A stretch of 64,000 nt of DNA from positions 124,001 through 188,000 of the forward strand of contig JAFMAA010000002.1 in assembly GCA_029785235.1 (NCBI GenBank), in the 5' to 3' direction. This stretch comes from Nitrososphaerota archaeon (GTDB lineage Archaea; Thermoproteota; Nitrososphaeria; Nitrososphaerales; UBA183). How positions within the stretch are numbered: the stretch's first letter is position 1; each line of letters starts with the position of its first letter. The notes beneath the pieces were generated by a model. That model saw only the letters and a program-made list of their open reading frames with translations. It was not told the origin of the DNA and did not search any database. A program made the translations under genes and the position numbers. Shown piece after piece: positions 8,227 to 16,360 of this stretch.

Positions 8227-8889
8227 TTAACGCATGAGCACGTGCTGCTTGGCAGCTGCCTTGGATATGCGTTGCCAGGTGTACCAGTTCTTCCTGATCT
8301 GGTCGTCTAGAGAATCGCTTCCTGATCTTGCATAGACCCGCAAGAACTGTATGGTGCGCTGGTCAGCCGGGTACCCGCTCCCCATGTCGGGGTAGCCGAG
8401 GTCCAGCGCTTTCTGCCTCACTGTTTCCAGGGTCCTGTCTCTTTCGACCTTCGCGATGATAGACGCAGCGGATGCGCCTGCATGGTTGACGTCGGCTTTG
8501 TGCTCGGCTATCACCATGGTCCCGTGGGTTACCAGCCTGGCTAGCTTTGCCTCGAACTTCTTCGCGTTGGGCTCGCACGCGTCCACGTACATGGTGCACC
8601 CGGGGAGCGAGTTGATCGTCTCGGCCATGGCCATCAGCTCCAGGGTGTTCAGGTTCCTGCTGGCTATCAGCGGGGCGTCTATCTTCACGACCGCGACGGA
8701 AGCCGCCATCTGCTTTATTTTTGGTTCAAGCTCTATCCGGTGCCCTGCCGGCACGGCTTTCGAGTCGTGCACCCCGAGAAGGCGCATGGCCTGTAGGGTC
8801 CTTTCGTCGGCGGCGACCGATGCCACGACGAGCGGGCCTATGGCGCAACCGCGCCCTGCTTCGTCAGTTCCCCCTACCAGGGCAGACAA
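8227..8889 (-). CDS. rnhB: Ribonuclease HII
   Basis: Type 2 RNase H that nicks RNA-DNA hybrids and removes single ribonucleotides and primers. The opening GGTDEAGRGCAIGPLV holds the first catalytic Asp-Glu pair and the GRG ribonucleotide-sensing motif. Further family blocks are HDSKAVPAG near residue 40, VDACEP (third acidic residue) near 102, and EHKADVNHAGASAASI with the fourth acidic residue near 135. The length of 220 matches archaeal RNase HII. The start is a TTG placed 26 nt from the TATA box at 8911-8919. It lies divergent from priS, with which it is linked functionally through primer removal. Confidence 0.95.
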   Translation of the reverse strand: MSALVGGTDEAGRGCAIGPLVVASVAADERTLQAMRLLGVHDSKAVPAGHRIELEPKIKQMAASVAVVKIDAPLIASRNLNTLELMAMAETINSLPGCTMYVDACEPNAKKFEAKLARLVTHGTMVIAEHKADVNHAGASAASIIAKVERDRTLETVRQKALDLGYPDMGSGYPADQRTIQFLRVYARSGSDSLDDQIRKNWYTWQRISKAAAKQHVLMR

Positions 8890-8910
8890 CGTATTGAGAG
8901 TTGCCGTCGC

Positions 8911-8947
8911 TATAAAACGAAGCAGGATACAATGCCGGTCTTTTATC
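8911..8947. promoter_or_regulatory. Divergent promoters of rnhB and priS
   Basis: Minus TATA box CGTTTTATA at 8911-8919 serves rnhB (TTG at 8889). Plus TATA box CTTTTATC at 8940-8947 serves priS (ATG at 8971). Both spacings fit leaderless transcripts. Confidence 0.65.
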
Positions 8948-8970
8948 GCAGGCTGGCCATTGTTTGGGAG

Positions 8971-10038
8971 ATGGACCCGGCGTCTGCGAGCCTTGTAAGA
9001 AGGGCCTTCGCGAAGTTCTATTCTACCTGGAACCCGGAGCCTGTTGACAGGGTTTCAGAGAGGGAGTTCGGCTACGTGCCCATGGACGGGTTCATGCGGC
9101 GCCACATGGGATTCAGTTCGCTGGAAGACGCCGCCAAGGAGATACGCCGGGTTTCTCCGCTGTCGGCCTACATGTCAAACGCGTTCTATGAGAGGCCTTC
9201 CGACCAGCCGATGGAGGCGAAGGGCTGGATTGGCACGCAGTTAGACATGGACATAGACGCCGACCACGTAGAGTCAGACTGCCGCGACGGGCATGACGCC
9301 ACTGTCTGCGTGTCGTGCTTTGCGACGCTGAGCAAGGGCGCCAGGTCGTGCGGGTGTGGGAGCAAGAACGTCAAAGAGATCCATTGGTTCTGCAAGGTGT
9401 GTCTTGGAAGAACGAAGGACCATGCGCGCAGGGCGGTTGACTACCTGGTCTCCGACTTTGGCGTTGATCGCTCTGCCATTTCACTGTACTTCTCCGGGAA
9501 CCGTGGGTATCACGTTCACGTCGATGATGGGCGGTTCGTGAAGCTCGGGTCGCTCGCCCGCAACGAGATCTCAGACTACATGATCGGCAATGGCCTGGCG
9601 CTGAGTGTGAAGATGCTGAGCGGGGGGAGCTCAGGTGGTTGGTATGGTCGCGTCATGCAGGCGTACAACCCCAAGGAACGGAAGGCGGGGGTCATGCTGC
9701 CGGGGCGGGAGATAGTGAAAGGGCTCAATGTAGAGGTGGACCCGTCGGTCACTAACGACATACACAGGATACTCAGGATGCCAAACACCCTTCATGGCTC
9801 TTCTGGCATGCTGAAGCTGCGGGTTGACGACCTCGCCGCGTTCGACCCGTTCACGGCTCCGGTGGCCATCGACGACGAAATCGTCTCTGTGGACGTAAAG
9901 TTCTCTCCGGCCTTGGAGATGCGCGGCAAGAAGTTCGGTCCATATGGCCCCGGAGGCGAGTCTGGGGCTGTCAGCGTCCCGAAGTACGCCGCGGTGTATC
10001 TGATACTGAAAGGGCTTGCGACGGCTGCTACTGCCTAG
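8971..10038 (+). CDS. priS: DNA primase small (catalytic) subunit PriS
   Basis: Archaeo-eukaryotic primase that makes RNA/DNA primers with the large subunit. Near residue 100, QLDMDIDAD carries the metal-binding Asp pair. A cysteine-rich insertion follows (CVSCFATL, CGCGS, CKVC), the usual zinc knuckle. SGNRGYHVHV near residue 175 is the conserved SG-RG-H nucleotide-binding motif, and the third acidic residue is in NVEVDPSV near 250. The length of 355 is typical. The frame stays open upstream to 8932, but the TATA box at 8940-8947 lies inside that extension and predicts the ATG at 8971. The end overlaps the convergent zinc-ribbon gene by 11 bases. Confidence 0.95.
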   Translation: MDPASASLVRRAFAKFYSTWNPEPVDRVSEREFGYVPMDGFMRRHMGFSSLEDAAKEIRRVSPLSAYMSNAFYERPSDQPMEAKGWIGTQLDMDIDADHVESDCRDGHDATVCVSCFATLSKGARSCGCGSKNVKEIHWFCKVCLGRTKDHARRAVDYLVSDFGVDRSAISLYFSGNRGYHVHVDDGRFVKLGSLARNEISDYMIGNGLALSVKMLSGGSSGGWYGRVMQAYNPKERKAGVMLPGREIVKGLNVEVDPSVTNDIHRILRMPNTLHGSSGMLKLRVDDLAAFDPFTAPVAIDDEIVSVDVKFSPALEMRGKKFGPYGPGGESGAVSVPKYAAVYLILKGLATAATA

Positions 10039-10186
10039 CCTTGCTGTTGTTGCGGTATCCGCAGCGCTTGCAGTGGAATATCCCTTCCGGGGTAACGTCA
10101 ACCATGGAGGAGCTGCACGACGGGCATTTGGACGGATAGTCCGCGGCCTTCAGCCTGTTCCTTTCTTCCCTTCCCAATTCGATCAA
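10028..10186 (-). CDS. 52-residue zinc ribbon protein downstream of cdc48
   Basis: Starts at a TTG that overlaps the cdc48 stop as TTGA, so translation is coupled to Cdc48. The N-terminal helix is charged (GREERNRLKAADYP); then CPSC and CKRC form a four-cysteine ribbon with 16 residues between the pairs, ending in a basic tail (YRNNSKARQ). It resembles small archaeal zinc-ribbon proteins attached to information-processing operons; no specific function can be named. Its 3' end overlaps the end of priS on the other strand. Confidence 0.7.
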   Translation of the reverse strand: MIELGREERNRLKAADYPSKCPSCSSSMVDVTPEGIFHCKRCGYRNNSKARQ

Positions 10187-12339
10187 CCGTAGGCGGCCGG
10201 CATGGCCTTTACCTTCTGGGTCCTCTCGTTGGAAACCCCGGTTATGGCGGCCTTCAAGTGGTCCATGGTTATGACCGCTTCCGCGGCATGCTTGTTGGCC
10301 TCCGCGGGGGTGGCATACTTCGACACGAACTCTCTGATCACAGACGATGCCGCCCGGGCTACGATGTTAGTTATGTCTGCGCCGCTGACGCCCTCTGTGA
10401 GTTCGGCGAGCGCCTTCGGGTCGACCACGCCGGCGACGTGCTTCCCGCTCAACGCTATCTTGAATATCGCCTCTCTCGTCTTGGCGTCGGGCAGGCCCAC
10501 CTCGATGATCCGGTCGAACCTTCCGGCCCTCAGGAGGGCTGGATCGATTATGTCTACCCTGTTGGTTGCGGCTATCACTATCACATTCTTCAGGCTCTGC
10601 ATCCCGTCCATCTCGGTCAATAGCTGGCTGACCACCCTCTCGGTCACTTCGTTGGCCCCGCTGCTCCTGACTGGCGCGATGGAGTCGATCTCGTCGAAGA
10701 ATATCACACAGGGAGCGGCCTGTCTCGCCTTCCTGAAGACCTCCCTTATCCCCTTCTCAGACTCTCCTATCCACTTGCTGATGAACTCGGGGCCCCTCAC
10801 GCTGATGAAGTTCGCCTCGCTCTCCGTGGCCACAGCCTTCGCCAGGAGGGTCTTGCCAACGCCTGGAAGGCCGTACATGAGCATCCCCTTGGGCATGACA
10901 TAGCCTATCTTGCTGTACAGCTCCGGGTACTTCAGCGGCCACTCGACCGCCTCCTGCAGCTCCTTCTTGACCCCGTCCAGGCCGCCTATGTCGGCCCACT
11001 TCACGTCGGGGGTCTCCAGGTAGACTTCGCGCATGGCCGATGGTATTATTTCGTTGAACGCCGAGTCGAAGTCGTCCATTGCCACCTTGATCTTGTCAAG
11101 GTCGTCTGCTGACACATGCTCGTTCTCGAGGTTGATTGTAGGCAGGACCTTCCGGAGGGCCTTCATGGCGGCCTCCTTGCAGAGGTACTCGAGGTCGGCG
11201 CCGACATAGCCGTGTGTCTTGGCTGCCAGCGCTCCCGTGTCTACGTCGGTCCCGAGGGGCATATGTCTCATGTGGATTTGGAGAATTTCCTGGCGTCCAT
11301 CCCTGTTGGGGATCTTCACCTCTATCTCCCTGTCGAAGCGCCCCGGCCGTCTCAGAGCCGGGTCGATGGAGTTGGGCCTGTTGGTGGTGGCGATCACTAT
11401 GACCTGCCCCCGCCCTTCGAGCCCGTCCATCAGCGACAGGAGCTGGCTGACCACTCTCTTCTCCACCTCGCCAGATACGTCCTCCCTCTTCGGCGCTATC
11501 GAGTCTAGTTCGTCTATGAATATGACCGACGGGGCTGCCTCCTTCGCTTTCTTGAATATGTCGCGCAGCTTTTGCTCCGACTCCCCGTAGAACTTGCTCA
11601 TGATCTCCGGGCCGCCTATTGTGAAGAACTTCGCGCCGCTCTCTGCTGCTACGGCCTTCGCCAGGAGGGTCTTCCCAGTGCCTGGAACCCCGTGAAGTAG
11701 CACCCCTTTCGGCGGCTGGACCCCCAGCTTGTCAAATATCTCCGGGTGCCTTAGCGGGAGCTCTATCATCTCGCGCACCTTCTGTACTTCGTCCTTCATG
11801 CCGCCGATGTCTTCATAGGTCACCTGCAGCTCCTTGTCCGCGGCAGTGCCGGTCACCACCTGAAGCGAGGTGGACGACTTCACGACGACCGCCTCGCCAT
11901 GAGGGGCGAAATCGGCAACCCTGAACAGCAGCCTTCCTCCGAAGTATGGTATCGAAAGCGTGGTCCCGTTCATGACCGGGAATCCGTCTATGACTTCCAG
12001 GAAGTATCTCGTATCAATGTCAGGAGCGTTCTCAAGGGGAGCCACCCTTACCTTCGTGGCGACCTGGGTCGCGACCTTCGAAACCACTACGGAATCTCCG
12101 AGGCCGGCGCTGGCGTCCAACCTGATTCTGCCGTCTATCCGCACCAGGTCCTTGCCGTCATCGGCCGGGTGGGACAGCAGGGCTCTAGCTACAGCGCTCT
12201 TCTTGCCAGCCACCTTGACTATGTCTCCCGATTGGAGACCCAAAGCGTCCATCGTCTTGCGTTCAATCCTGGCTACGCTCCTGGACACATCGTTAGAGTA
12301 TGCTTCGGCAACTTTCAAAGAAACAGACGTCGACGTCAA
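10183..12339 (-). CDS. cdc48: Cdc48/VAT AAA+ ATPase with two ATPase domains
   Basis: Hexameric unfoldase/segregase that extracts and unfolds proteins, often for the proteasome. 718 residues: N-terminal double-psi barrel and four-stranded domain (1-175), D1 with Walker A GVPGTGKT near 215 and Walker [13 protein letters not shown] near 275, and D2 with Walker A GLPGVGKT near 490 and Walker [13 protein letters not shown] near 550. Arginine fingers sit in RRPGRFDRE and RAGRFDRI. No C-terminal HbYX motif is seen (it ends AAYG). The TTG start is exactly 27 nt from the TATA centre at 12361-12370. The zinc-ribbon gene is coupled at its end, and a Cas4-like nuclease is divergent. Confidence 0.96.
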   Translation of the reverse strand: MTSTSVSLKVAEAYSNDVSRSVARIERKTMDALGLQSGDIVKVAGKKSAVARALLSHPADDGKDLVRIDGRIRLDASAGLGDSVVVSKVATQVATKVRVAPLENAPDIDTRYFLEVIDGFPVMNGTTLSIPYFGGRLLFRVADFAPHGEAVVVKSSTSLQVVTGTAADKELQVTYEDIGGMKDEVQKVREMIELPLRHPEIFDKLGVQPPKGVLLHGVPGTGKTLLAKAVAAESGAKFFTIGGPEIMSKFYGESEQKLRDIFKKAKEAAPSVIFIDELDSIAPKREDVSGEVEKRVVSQLLSLMDGLEGRGQVIVIATTNRPNSIDPALRRPGRFDREIEVKIPNRDGRQEILQIHMRHMPLGTDVDTGALAAKTHGYVGADLEYLCKEAAMKALRKVLPTINLENEHVSADDLDKIKVAMDDFDSAFNEIIPSAMREVYLETPDVKWADIGGLDGVKKELQEAVEWPLKYPELYSKIGYVMPKGMLMYGLPGVGKTLLAKAVATESEANFISVRGPEFISKWIGESEKGIREVFRKARQAAPCVIFFDEIDSIAPVRSSGANEVTERVVSQLLTEMDGMQSLKNVIVIAATNRVDIIDPALLRAGRFDRIIEVGLPDAKTREAIFKIALSGKHVAGVVDPKALAELTEGVSGADITNIVARAASSVIREFVSKYATPAEANKHAAEAVITMDHLKAAITGVSNERTQKVKAMPAAYG

Positions 12340-12360
12340 GCACCGTATTGCACCGTCTGT

Positions 12361-12391
12361 GCATATAAGCAGCCATCAGTTCTGCTTTTTA
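12361..12391. promoter_or_regulatory. Divergent promoters of cdc48 and the Cas4-like gene
   Basis: The near-palindromic TATA stretch GCATATAAGC at 12361-12370 fits cdc48 on minus (TTG 12339). On plus, GCTTTTTA at 12384-12391 fits the GTG at 12413 of the nuclease gene. Confidence 0.6.
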
Positions 12392-12412
12392 GCCTCTGGT
12401 GCGCCATATCTT

Positions 12413-13135
12413 GTGGAAGCCAGGCTCTTCGCAGAGCGCATCACGTCCGCGATCAACGCAGGAATGGTAAAGAATGACGTCGAGCGGTCTGCCAATCACC
12501 AGCGCCGCGTAGGCGTGTATTACCCTTCGTCGCTCGGCTACTGCCTCAGGAAGCAATATTATGCCTTCTACTATCCAAAGGCACAGTCCCCTGCCAAACT
12601 CATTGTGTTCGCTCTTGGCGACGCGACCCATGAGCTCGTGGCTATGGCTCTCGCAAAGTCGGGCGACGTCAAGGTAGACGCGGTGGAGCTCCCTGCCAAG
12701 CTGGAAGTACAGGGCGGGGTGGTACTATCAGGGCGCATAGACGTCCTAGTGGCCGAACTGGCCGGGGAGAAGGTCATCATGGAGATAAAGTCCGCCAGCA
12801 GCATCCCCAACAGGCCCTACATATCGCACATAATCCAGATCCAAACGTACCTCCACACGACAGGGCTCACGCACGGCGTCATAACCTACGTCGACAAGAA
12901 GAGCGGCGACGTGAAGTCGTTCGACGTGCTGAAGGACGACTCGTGGCTCCACACCGTCAAGGTGAGGGCGCTCGAGCTCCACACCGCTGTGAAGTCGAAG
13001 CTGCCGCCCTACAAAGAGGCGTTCTCCAAGAACAAGCTGTACGAGTGCAAAGGATGCGATTTTGCAGGCATCTGCCTAAGCAAAAGCGAGCTGGACCTGG
13101 TCATGAAGGACTCGGACGAGAAATCTGACGCCTAG
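12413..13135 (+). CDS. Cas4/RecB-like PD-(D/E)XK nuclease with four cysteines
   Basis: 240 residues. Nuclease motifs in order: an early cysteine in SSLGYCLRKQYY near 45, a histidine in GDATHELV near 65, GRIDVLVAE (metal Asp) near 105, EIKSAS (Glu-x-Lys) near 123, and QIQTYLHT (motif with Gln and Tyr) near 140. CKGCDFAGIC near 215 supplies three more cysteines, which with the first would hold an iron-sulfur cluster as in Cas4 and AddB. No other cas gene or repeat array is in the window, so a general DNA-end role is more likely than spacer acquisition. The frame is open far upstream inside cdc48 antisense sequence; the GTG at 12413 fits the TATA box. The stop overlaps the convergent CNNM stop. 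Confidence 0.85.
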   Translation: MEARLFAERITSAINAGMVKNDVERSANHQRRVGVYYPSSLGYCLRKQYYAFYYPKAQSPAKLIVFALGDATHELVAMALAKSGDVKVDAVELPAKLEVQGGVVLSGRIDVLVAELAGEKVIMEIKSASSIPNRPYISHIIQIQTYLHTTGLTHGVITYVDKKSGDVKSFDVLKDDSWLHTVKVRALELHTAVKSKLPPYKEAFSKNKLYECKGCDFAGICLSKSELDLVMKDSDEKSDA

Positions 13136-14085
13136 GCCTTCATCAGCGCACTCTCGGTTATGTCGTTGACCCCTATCACTCCGATGTAGTCGCCATCCTT
13201 GATGAGAGCTGCAGTGACACCCGCGTCCACCATCCGCTTGAACACTGAGTCGAGCTTGTCTTTCCGCTCTACTATGGGGGGCGTGAACGTGCACTCCGAC
13301 ACCGGGGAGTCGAACTTGCCCTCGGCAACCGCTTTCGATATCGATTTGAACGAGACGATGCCGACTATGCCAGATGGCGAGCCGTCGACGACAACGAGAC
13401 GTGCACGCTGCACTGCGCCCATCTTCACCAACGCATCGCGCACCGTGGCGACCGTAGATAGTGTCTCACCATCACCTACACTGGTTGCTATGTCGTAGGC
13501 TGACAGTCCCGAGGCCCTGATGGCTTGTTCTACAAATACTGCAGACTCGCTGTTGAGCCGGCCATTGTCGACCAATATGCCAAGGTATGACACGAGCTCG
13601 TCAGCTGCCGTCTGCGGGTTCTTGCCAAGCACCTTACCGAATTCATCGACAGCCCTGACGAGCGGCGCGAGCAGTGGAGACACTACCTTTGAGACTACAA
13701 AGACCCCGTACGACATGGACAAGGCGATTGGCAGCGGGACAGCCATCCCTATGGCCATCGGTATCAGCGTTGAGCATACGGCGATCAACACCGACGCGAT
13801 GATCGCCCCAACCGCGAACCCGACGAGCCCTGCGTTGAAGAGGGTGCTGCCGATTATCAATGTCAGCAGCACGTCAGACAGGATGTCAACGAAGATCAGG
13901 GACGTCACCACCTTTGGCTTCTCCGCCAAGAGGAGCATGACCCTGGCCGCTCTCTTGTCAGAAGCCTTGAGATCGTTGAGCCTGACAAGGCTCACGGAAA
14001 GGAACGCGCTTTCGGCAAGTGTGACCACGAAGGAGCAAGCGAGGACCCCAAGCGATACTAACAACATCGCGGGTCCTGCTATCAC
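13132..14085 (-). CDS. CNNM/CorB-like membrane protein with CBS pair
   Basis: About 317 residues. The N-terminal 180 contain a transmembrane DUF21-like domain with about four helices: one near residues 4-27, one over a LIFVDILSDVLLTLII stretch, and two more around residues 95-160. A CBS pair occupies roughly 195-317, ending IKDGDYIGVIGVNDITES. Relatives move or sense magnesium or other divalent ions. The HlyC/CorC C-terminal domain found in many bacterial homologues is missing. The frame stays open through the upstream nucleotidase gene, but hydrophobic family sequence begins here. I chose the GTG at 14085 because an AGGTG lies six bases before it; a GTG at 14094 is the alternative. Confidence 0.75.
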   Translation of the reverse strand: MIAGPAMLLVSLGVLACSFVVTLAESAFLSVSLVRLNDLKASDKRAARVMLLLAEKPKVVTSLIFVDILSDVLLTLIIGSTLFNAGLVGFAVGAIIASVLIAVCSTLIPMAIGMAVPLPIALSMSYGVFVVSKVVSPLLAPLVRAVDEFGKVLGKNPQTAADELVSYLGILVDNGRLNSESAVFVEQAIRASGLSAYDIATSVGDGETLSTVATVRDALVKMGAVQRARLVVVDGSPSGIVGIVSFKSISKAVAEGKFDSPVSECTFTPPIVERKDKLDSVFKRMVDAGVTAALIKDGDYIGVIGVNDITESALMKA

Positions 14086-14105
14086 ATGAAACACCTGGCC
14101 CTGAG

Positions 14106-14711
14106 CTAAAAAGCCGGTCTCATGAGCCTGTTCCTGACCCGGATGACCACCCTGTTCTCTATCTGTACGTTCTTGACGATCTCCACGGCTTCGCCGAGAC
14201 TGTGTATCCGTATCCCTGCGTCGCACCCGCGGTTCCATGGCCTGTCGTAGAGGAGGCCGATCTTCCCAAGAGCGACAGCTCGTTCTATCGTCTCGGGCCT
14301 GTCGTCGATGTACACAGAGTGCCCTAGCATCTCCTTTGTCCATCCGAACGGCACCACTGTGAGAGGCAACTCTATTCCATGGTGCTCGAGCCACTTCATC
14401 TTCCCGGGGACCTGGTCCACCCCCGCTGACGTTACTATGGTGACGCTTCCTATCTTGTTCAGCTCGTCGATGCGGGCCTTCATGCCTCGTTCCATGGCAT
14501 GTATGTGAATCCAGTTGCCCTTGCTCCAGGCGCTTCCAAACAGCCTTTGGACCTGGCGCTGGTTCAGAGGGAAGAACTTCGTGAGGTCCCAGGCTGTGAT
14601 CTGCTCTAGGTCAAACTGCTTCCCCGTCCTCTTCGACAGGACACAGAGGACCCGCTCCATCGTCGCAGCCAGAGTGTCGTCTATGTCGAGGGATATCGTC
14701 AATCCGTTCAA
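14106..14711 (-). CDS. HAD-family 5'(3')-deoxyribonucleotidase-like protein
   Basis: 201 residues of HAD fold. The nucleophile motif is SLDIDDTLA (first Asp near residue 9), motif II is VTIVTSAG near 93, and the acidic motif IV is VYIDDRPET near 136. The lysine expected for motif III is probably in PGKMKWLE or GWTKEML. This matches NT5C-type enzymes that dephosphorylate deoxynucleoside monophosphates. Its ATG overlaps the stop of the dATP/dGTP diphosphohydrolase-like gene as ATGA, so the two likely control deoxynucleotide pools together. Phages and plasmids often carry this pair type, which fits a mobile replicon; this is inference. Confidence 0.78.
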   Translation of the reverse strand: MNGLTISLDIDDTLAATMERVLCVLSKRTGKQFDLEQITAWDLTKFFPLNQRQVQRLFGSAWSKGNWIHIHAMERGMKARIDELNKIGSVTIVTSAGVDQVPGKMKWLEHHGIELPLTVVPFGWTKEMLGHSVYIDDRPETIERAVALGKIGLLYDRPWNRGCDAGIRIHSLGEAVEIVKNVQIENRVVIRVRNRLMRPAF

Positions 14712-15172
14712 ACTTGCTTCTTTTCCCCGCTCTCAGCGAGTTTGTGAGCACATGCACCAAGCATCTCTTCCATGGCCTGGAGCGTGACATCTGCTCTGGA
14801 TGTCTTGGGGAACAGCCGGTTGATGTTGTCGAGGCTCTTGGGGAGGATCCCATGGTCTATCATCTCTTCGGTGTGGATGAGGCCCATTATGTTGAAGATC
14901 GCCGCGGCCAGGTGGTCCTCGTCGTACATCCCCATCTCCCACTTGTGAAGGTGGCGGAGCGCGCTGTCTAGGAAGCTCTTGAGGGGTATGCCCTTCATCC
15001 AGTTGTCATCGCCGTACTTCGCCGCCCCGTTTTCGTAGTGCTTGGCGATCCTGTCCAGGGGAATGGCAGGTATGAGGTCCTGGCGGCCTTTGCCTGTTTG
15101 CACGTCCCTCACAGCGCCGGTCGCAAACTGGCGCCGGTTACCCGAATCTTTGACAGACGTGTAGCCTCCCAC
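14708..15172 (-). CDS. dATP/dGTP diphosphohydrolase-like protein (DUF5664)
   Basis: 154 residues, all-alpha MazG/HAD-unrelated phage-type domain. Family blocks are GRQDLIPAIPLDRIAKHYE near residue 30, KYGDDNWMKGIPL near 53, ALRHLHKWEMG near 72 and DEDHLAAAIFNIMGLIH near 85; the His and acidic residues would bind metal. The family is best known from phages, where it is annotated as acting on dATP or dGTP. The GTG start at 15172 is 30 nt from a TATA centre at 15202 and is therefore treated as leaderless. It heads a three-gene unit: this gene, the nucleotidase, then the CNNM/CBS protein. Confidence 0.78.
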   Translation of the reverse strand: MGGYTSVKDSGNRRQFATGAVRDVQTGKGRQDLIPAIPLDRIAKHYENGAAKYGDDNWMKGIPLKSFLDSALRHLHKWEMGMYDEDHLAAAIFNIMGLIHTEEMIDHGILPKSLDNINRLFPKTSRADVTLQAMEEMLGACAHKLAESGEKKQV

Positions 15173-15197
15173 TTGAATCTGACGATGACGGCGTATG

Positions 15198-15206
15198 AAT
15201 TAAAAA
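15198..15206 (-). promoter_or_regulatory. TATA box of the nucleotide-pool operon
   Basis: TTTTTAATT on minus, centred about 30 nt before the GTG at 15172. Confidence 0.6.
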
Positions 15207-15226
15207 GGAAGGGGCCTGTGTCTGTG

Positions 15227-15373
15227 CTACATCACGTTGCCAGATTTCTTGAGGGCTGCTGTCAGCTCAGCGGGGCCCAAAACTGAGTGAGCAGGGTTCT
15301 TCGTAGTCAGTATGTGTATTGCTATGTCTATGACGTCTGCCTCAAAATCGCAGCCACTGGCTGGGCATTTCAC
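15227..15373 (-). CDS. 48-residue zinc-finger-like protein coupled to TFB
   Basis: The GTG start overlaps the TFB stop as GTGA. The start MKCPASGCDFEADVIDIAIH gives a C-x4-C pair and a later histidine pair (IAIHIL, PAHSV), a possible C2H2 arrangement. The rest is helical (ELTAALKKSG). Nothing more specific can be said. Tight coupling to the transcription factor gene is the main support for it being real. Confidence 0.55.
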   Translation of the reverse strand: MKCPASGCDFEADVIDIAIHILTTKNPAHSVLGPAELTAALKKSGNVM

Positions 15374-16305
15374 TCCGGTGCCCCTCCCATGGCCTTGATG
15401 GTCTCCATACGCTCCGGTATCGTGTCATCTGTCCTGACGGCCCTGCCGAGCCCGGAGCGTCTTTCACTCCGTATCCTCTCCAGGAGGTCCCTCAAGGCGT
15501 ACGCGCTCACTCTAGTGAACCTAGCTACGTCCTTCTGCGTGAAGTATCTTTTCCGCTTCTCCCTGGTTGCGATCGCCACTTCCGCAAGATAGACGCACAG
15601 CCCGGCTATCGTCGAAGGGTCGGTTCCGTCACGGTAATTCTCTATCAGCCCCAGAATGTGCTTGGAATCTGACGCCAGGTCGGACCAGTAGTGGGTTGAC
15701 AGGTCTCTAGTGCTCCTGAGGCCAGATATCGTCGACCACATCATCGCGTCTATGTTGACGACCTTCGGGGGCACCGGAAAGACCTTATCAAGCTGCAAGA
15801 CCGAATGCCACTTTATCCTGTAGCCCATGTCGCCTATGGCCTTCATCAGCTTCTTCGAGCTGAAGCTGCCCACGCTCGTCATCCTGTCTGCATAGACCAG
15901 GCAGTAGGCGGCCACAATCGGCATGGTGGCCGGCCTTATGGGGGCAACCCTTTCTGCGATGCCCATGGCTATCGCCTTGATGTTGGCCGGAATCCCGGCC
16001 ATGTTGCACGCCCTCTCGATTATGCTCTGGCAGCTCGCCACGTACACGTAGGCACGGTTATAGTTGACCCGCTTGGCAAGATACTTCATGCGGGGGGTGC
16101 CCAACCTGTCAGAGTCTCTGTCCAAAAGTGTGGTCCCAAGCCACTTGGGACCGCGGTGGGATACGTCCTGCCACGCTCCCTGATCTATAGCAGCTACTGC
16201 CCCGCACGACTGGCACACGGTTTCGTTTACTTCAACTACCAGCTTCCCATTGCATTCAGGGCAGGCCGGGAGTTGCATGAATGAGCTAACGGCTCTTTGC
16301 GGCAA
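15370..16305 (-). CDS. tfb: Transcription factor B (TFB)
   Basis: Archaeal TFIIB that bridges TBP-TATA and RNA polymerase. Zinc ribbon: CPEC near residue 15 and CQSC near 31. The B-reader/linker region follows, with RGPKWLGTTLLDRDSDRLG near residue 60. Two cyclin-like repeats occupy about 85-290; the second ends in YFTQKDVARFTRVSAYALR, a recognition-helix-like region that reads the BRE. Length 311. The start TTG at 16305 is about 31 nt from the AT-rich TATA stretch at 16331-16341; an ATG at 16278 with a second TATA (16311-16320) is an alternative. The linker is shorter and less conserved than in housekeeping TFBs, so this could be a replicon-specific paralogue. Confidence 0.9.
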   Translation of the reverse strand: MPQRAVSSFMQLPACPECNGKLVVEVNETVCQSCGAVAAIDQGAWQDVSHRGPKWLGTTLLDRDSDRLGTPRMKYLAKRVNYNRAYVYVASCQSIIERACNMAGIPANIKAIAMGIAERVAPIRPATMPIVAAYCLVYADRMTSVGSFSSKKLMKAIGDMGYRIKWHSVLQLDKVFPVPPKVVNIDAMMWSTISGLRSTRDLSTHYWSDLASDSKHILGLIENYRDGTDPSTIAGLCVYLAEVAIATREKRKRYFTQKDVARFTRVSAYALRDLLERIRSERRSGLGRAVRTDDTIPERMETIKAMGGAPE

Positions 16306-16330
16306 TTCTGAAACTATATTAGGCAGTATG

Positions 16331-16341
16331 ATTATTTAAAT
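16331..16341. promoter_or_regulatory. Shared TATA region between tfb and the AbrB gene
   Basis: ATTATTTAAAT, near-palindromic. Its centre is 31 nt from the tfb TTG on minus and 25 nt from the AbrB ATG on plus. The second divergent pair with one apparent TATA element in this window. Confidence 0.5.
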
Positions 16342-16360
16342 GTATATCTGAATATCATCT

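Noticed and set aside
14095..14394. Long N-terminal extension of the CNNM/CBS gene
   Set aside because: The added residues are Arg-rich, overlap the nucleotidase gene in another frame and do not look like the family.
14708..15172. Marker of a 2-aminoadenine (Z) genome
   Set aside because: The DUF5664 enzyme alone is not enough; no PurZ or DatZ is seen in the window.
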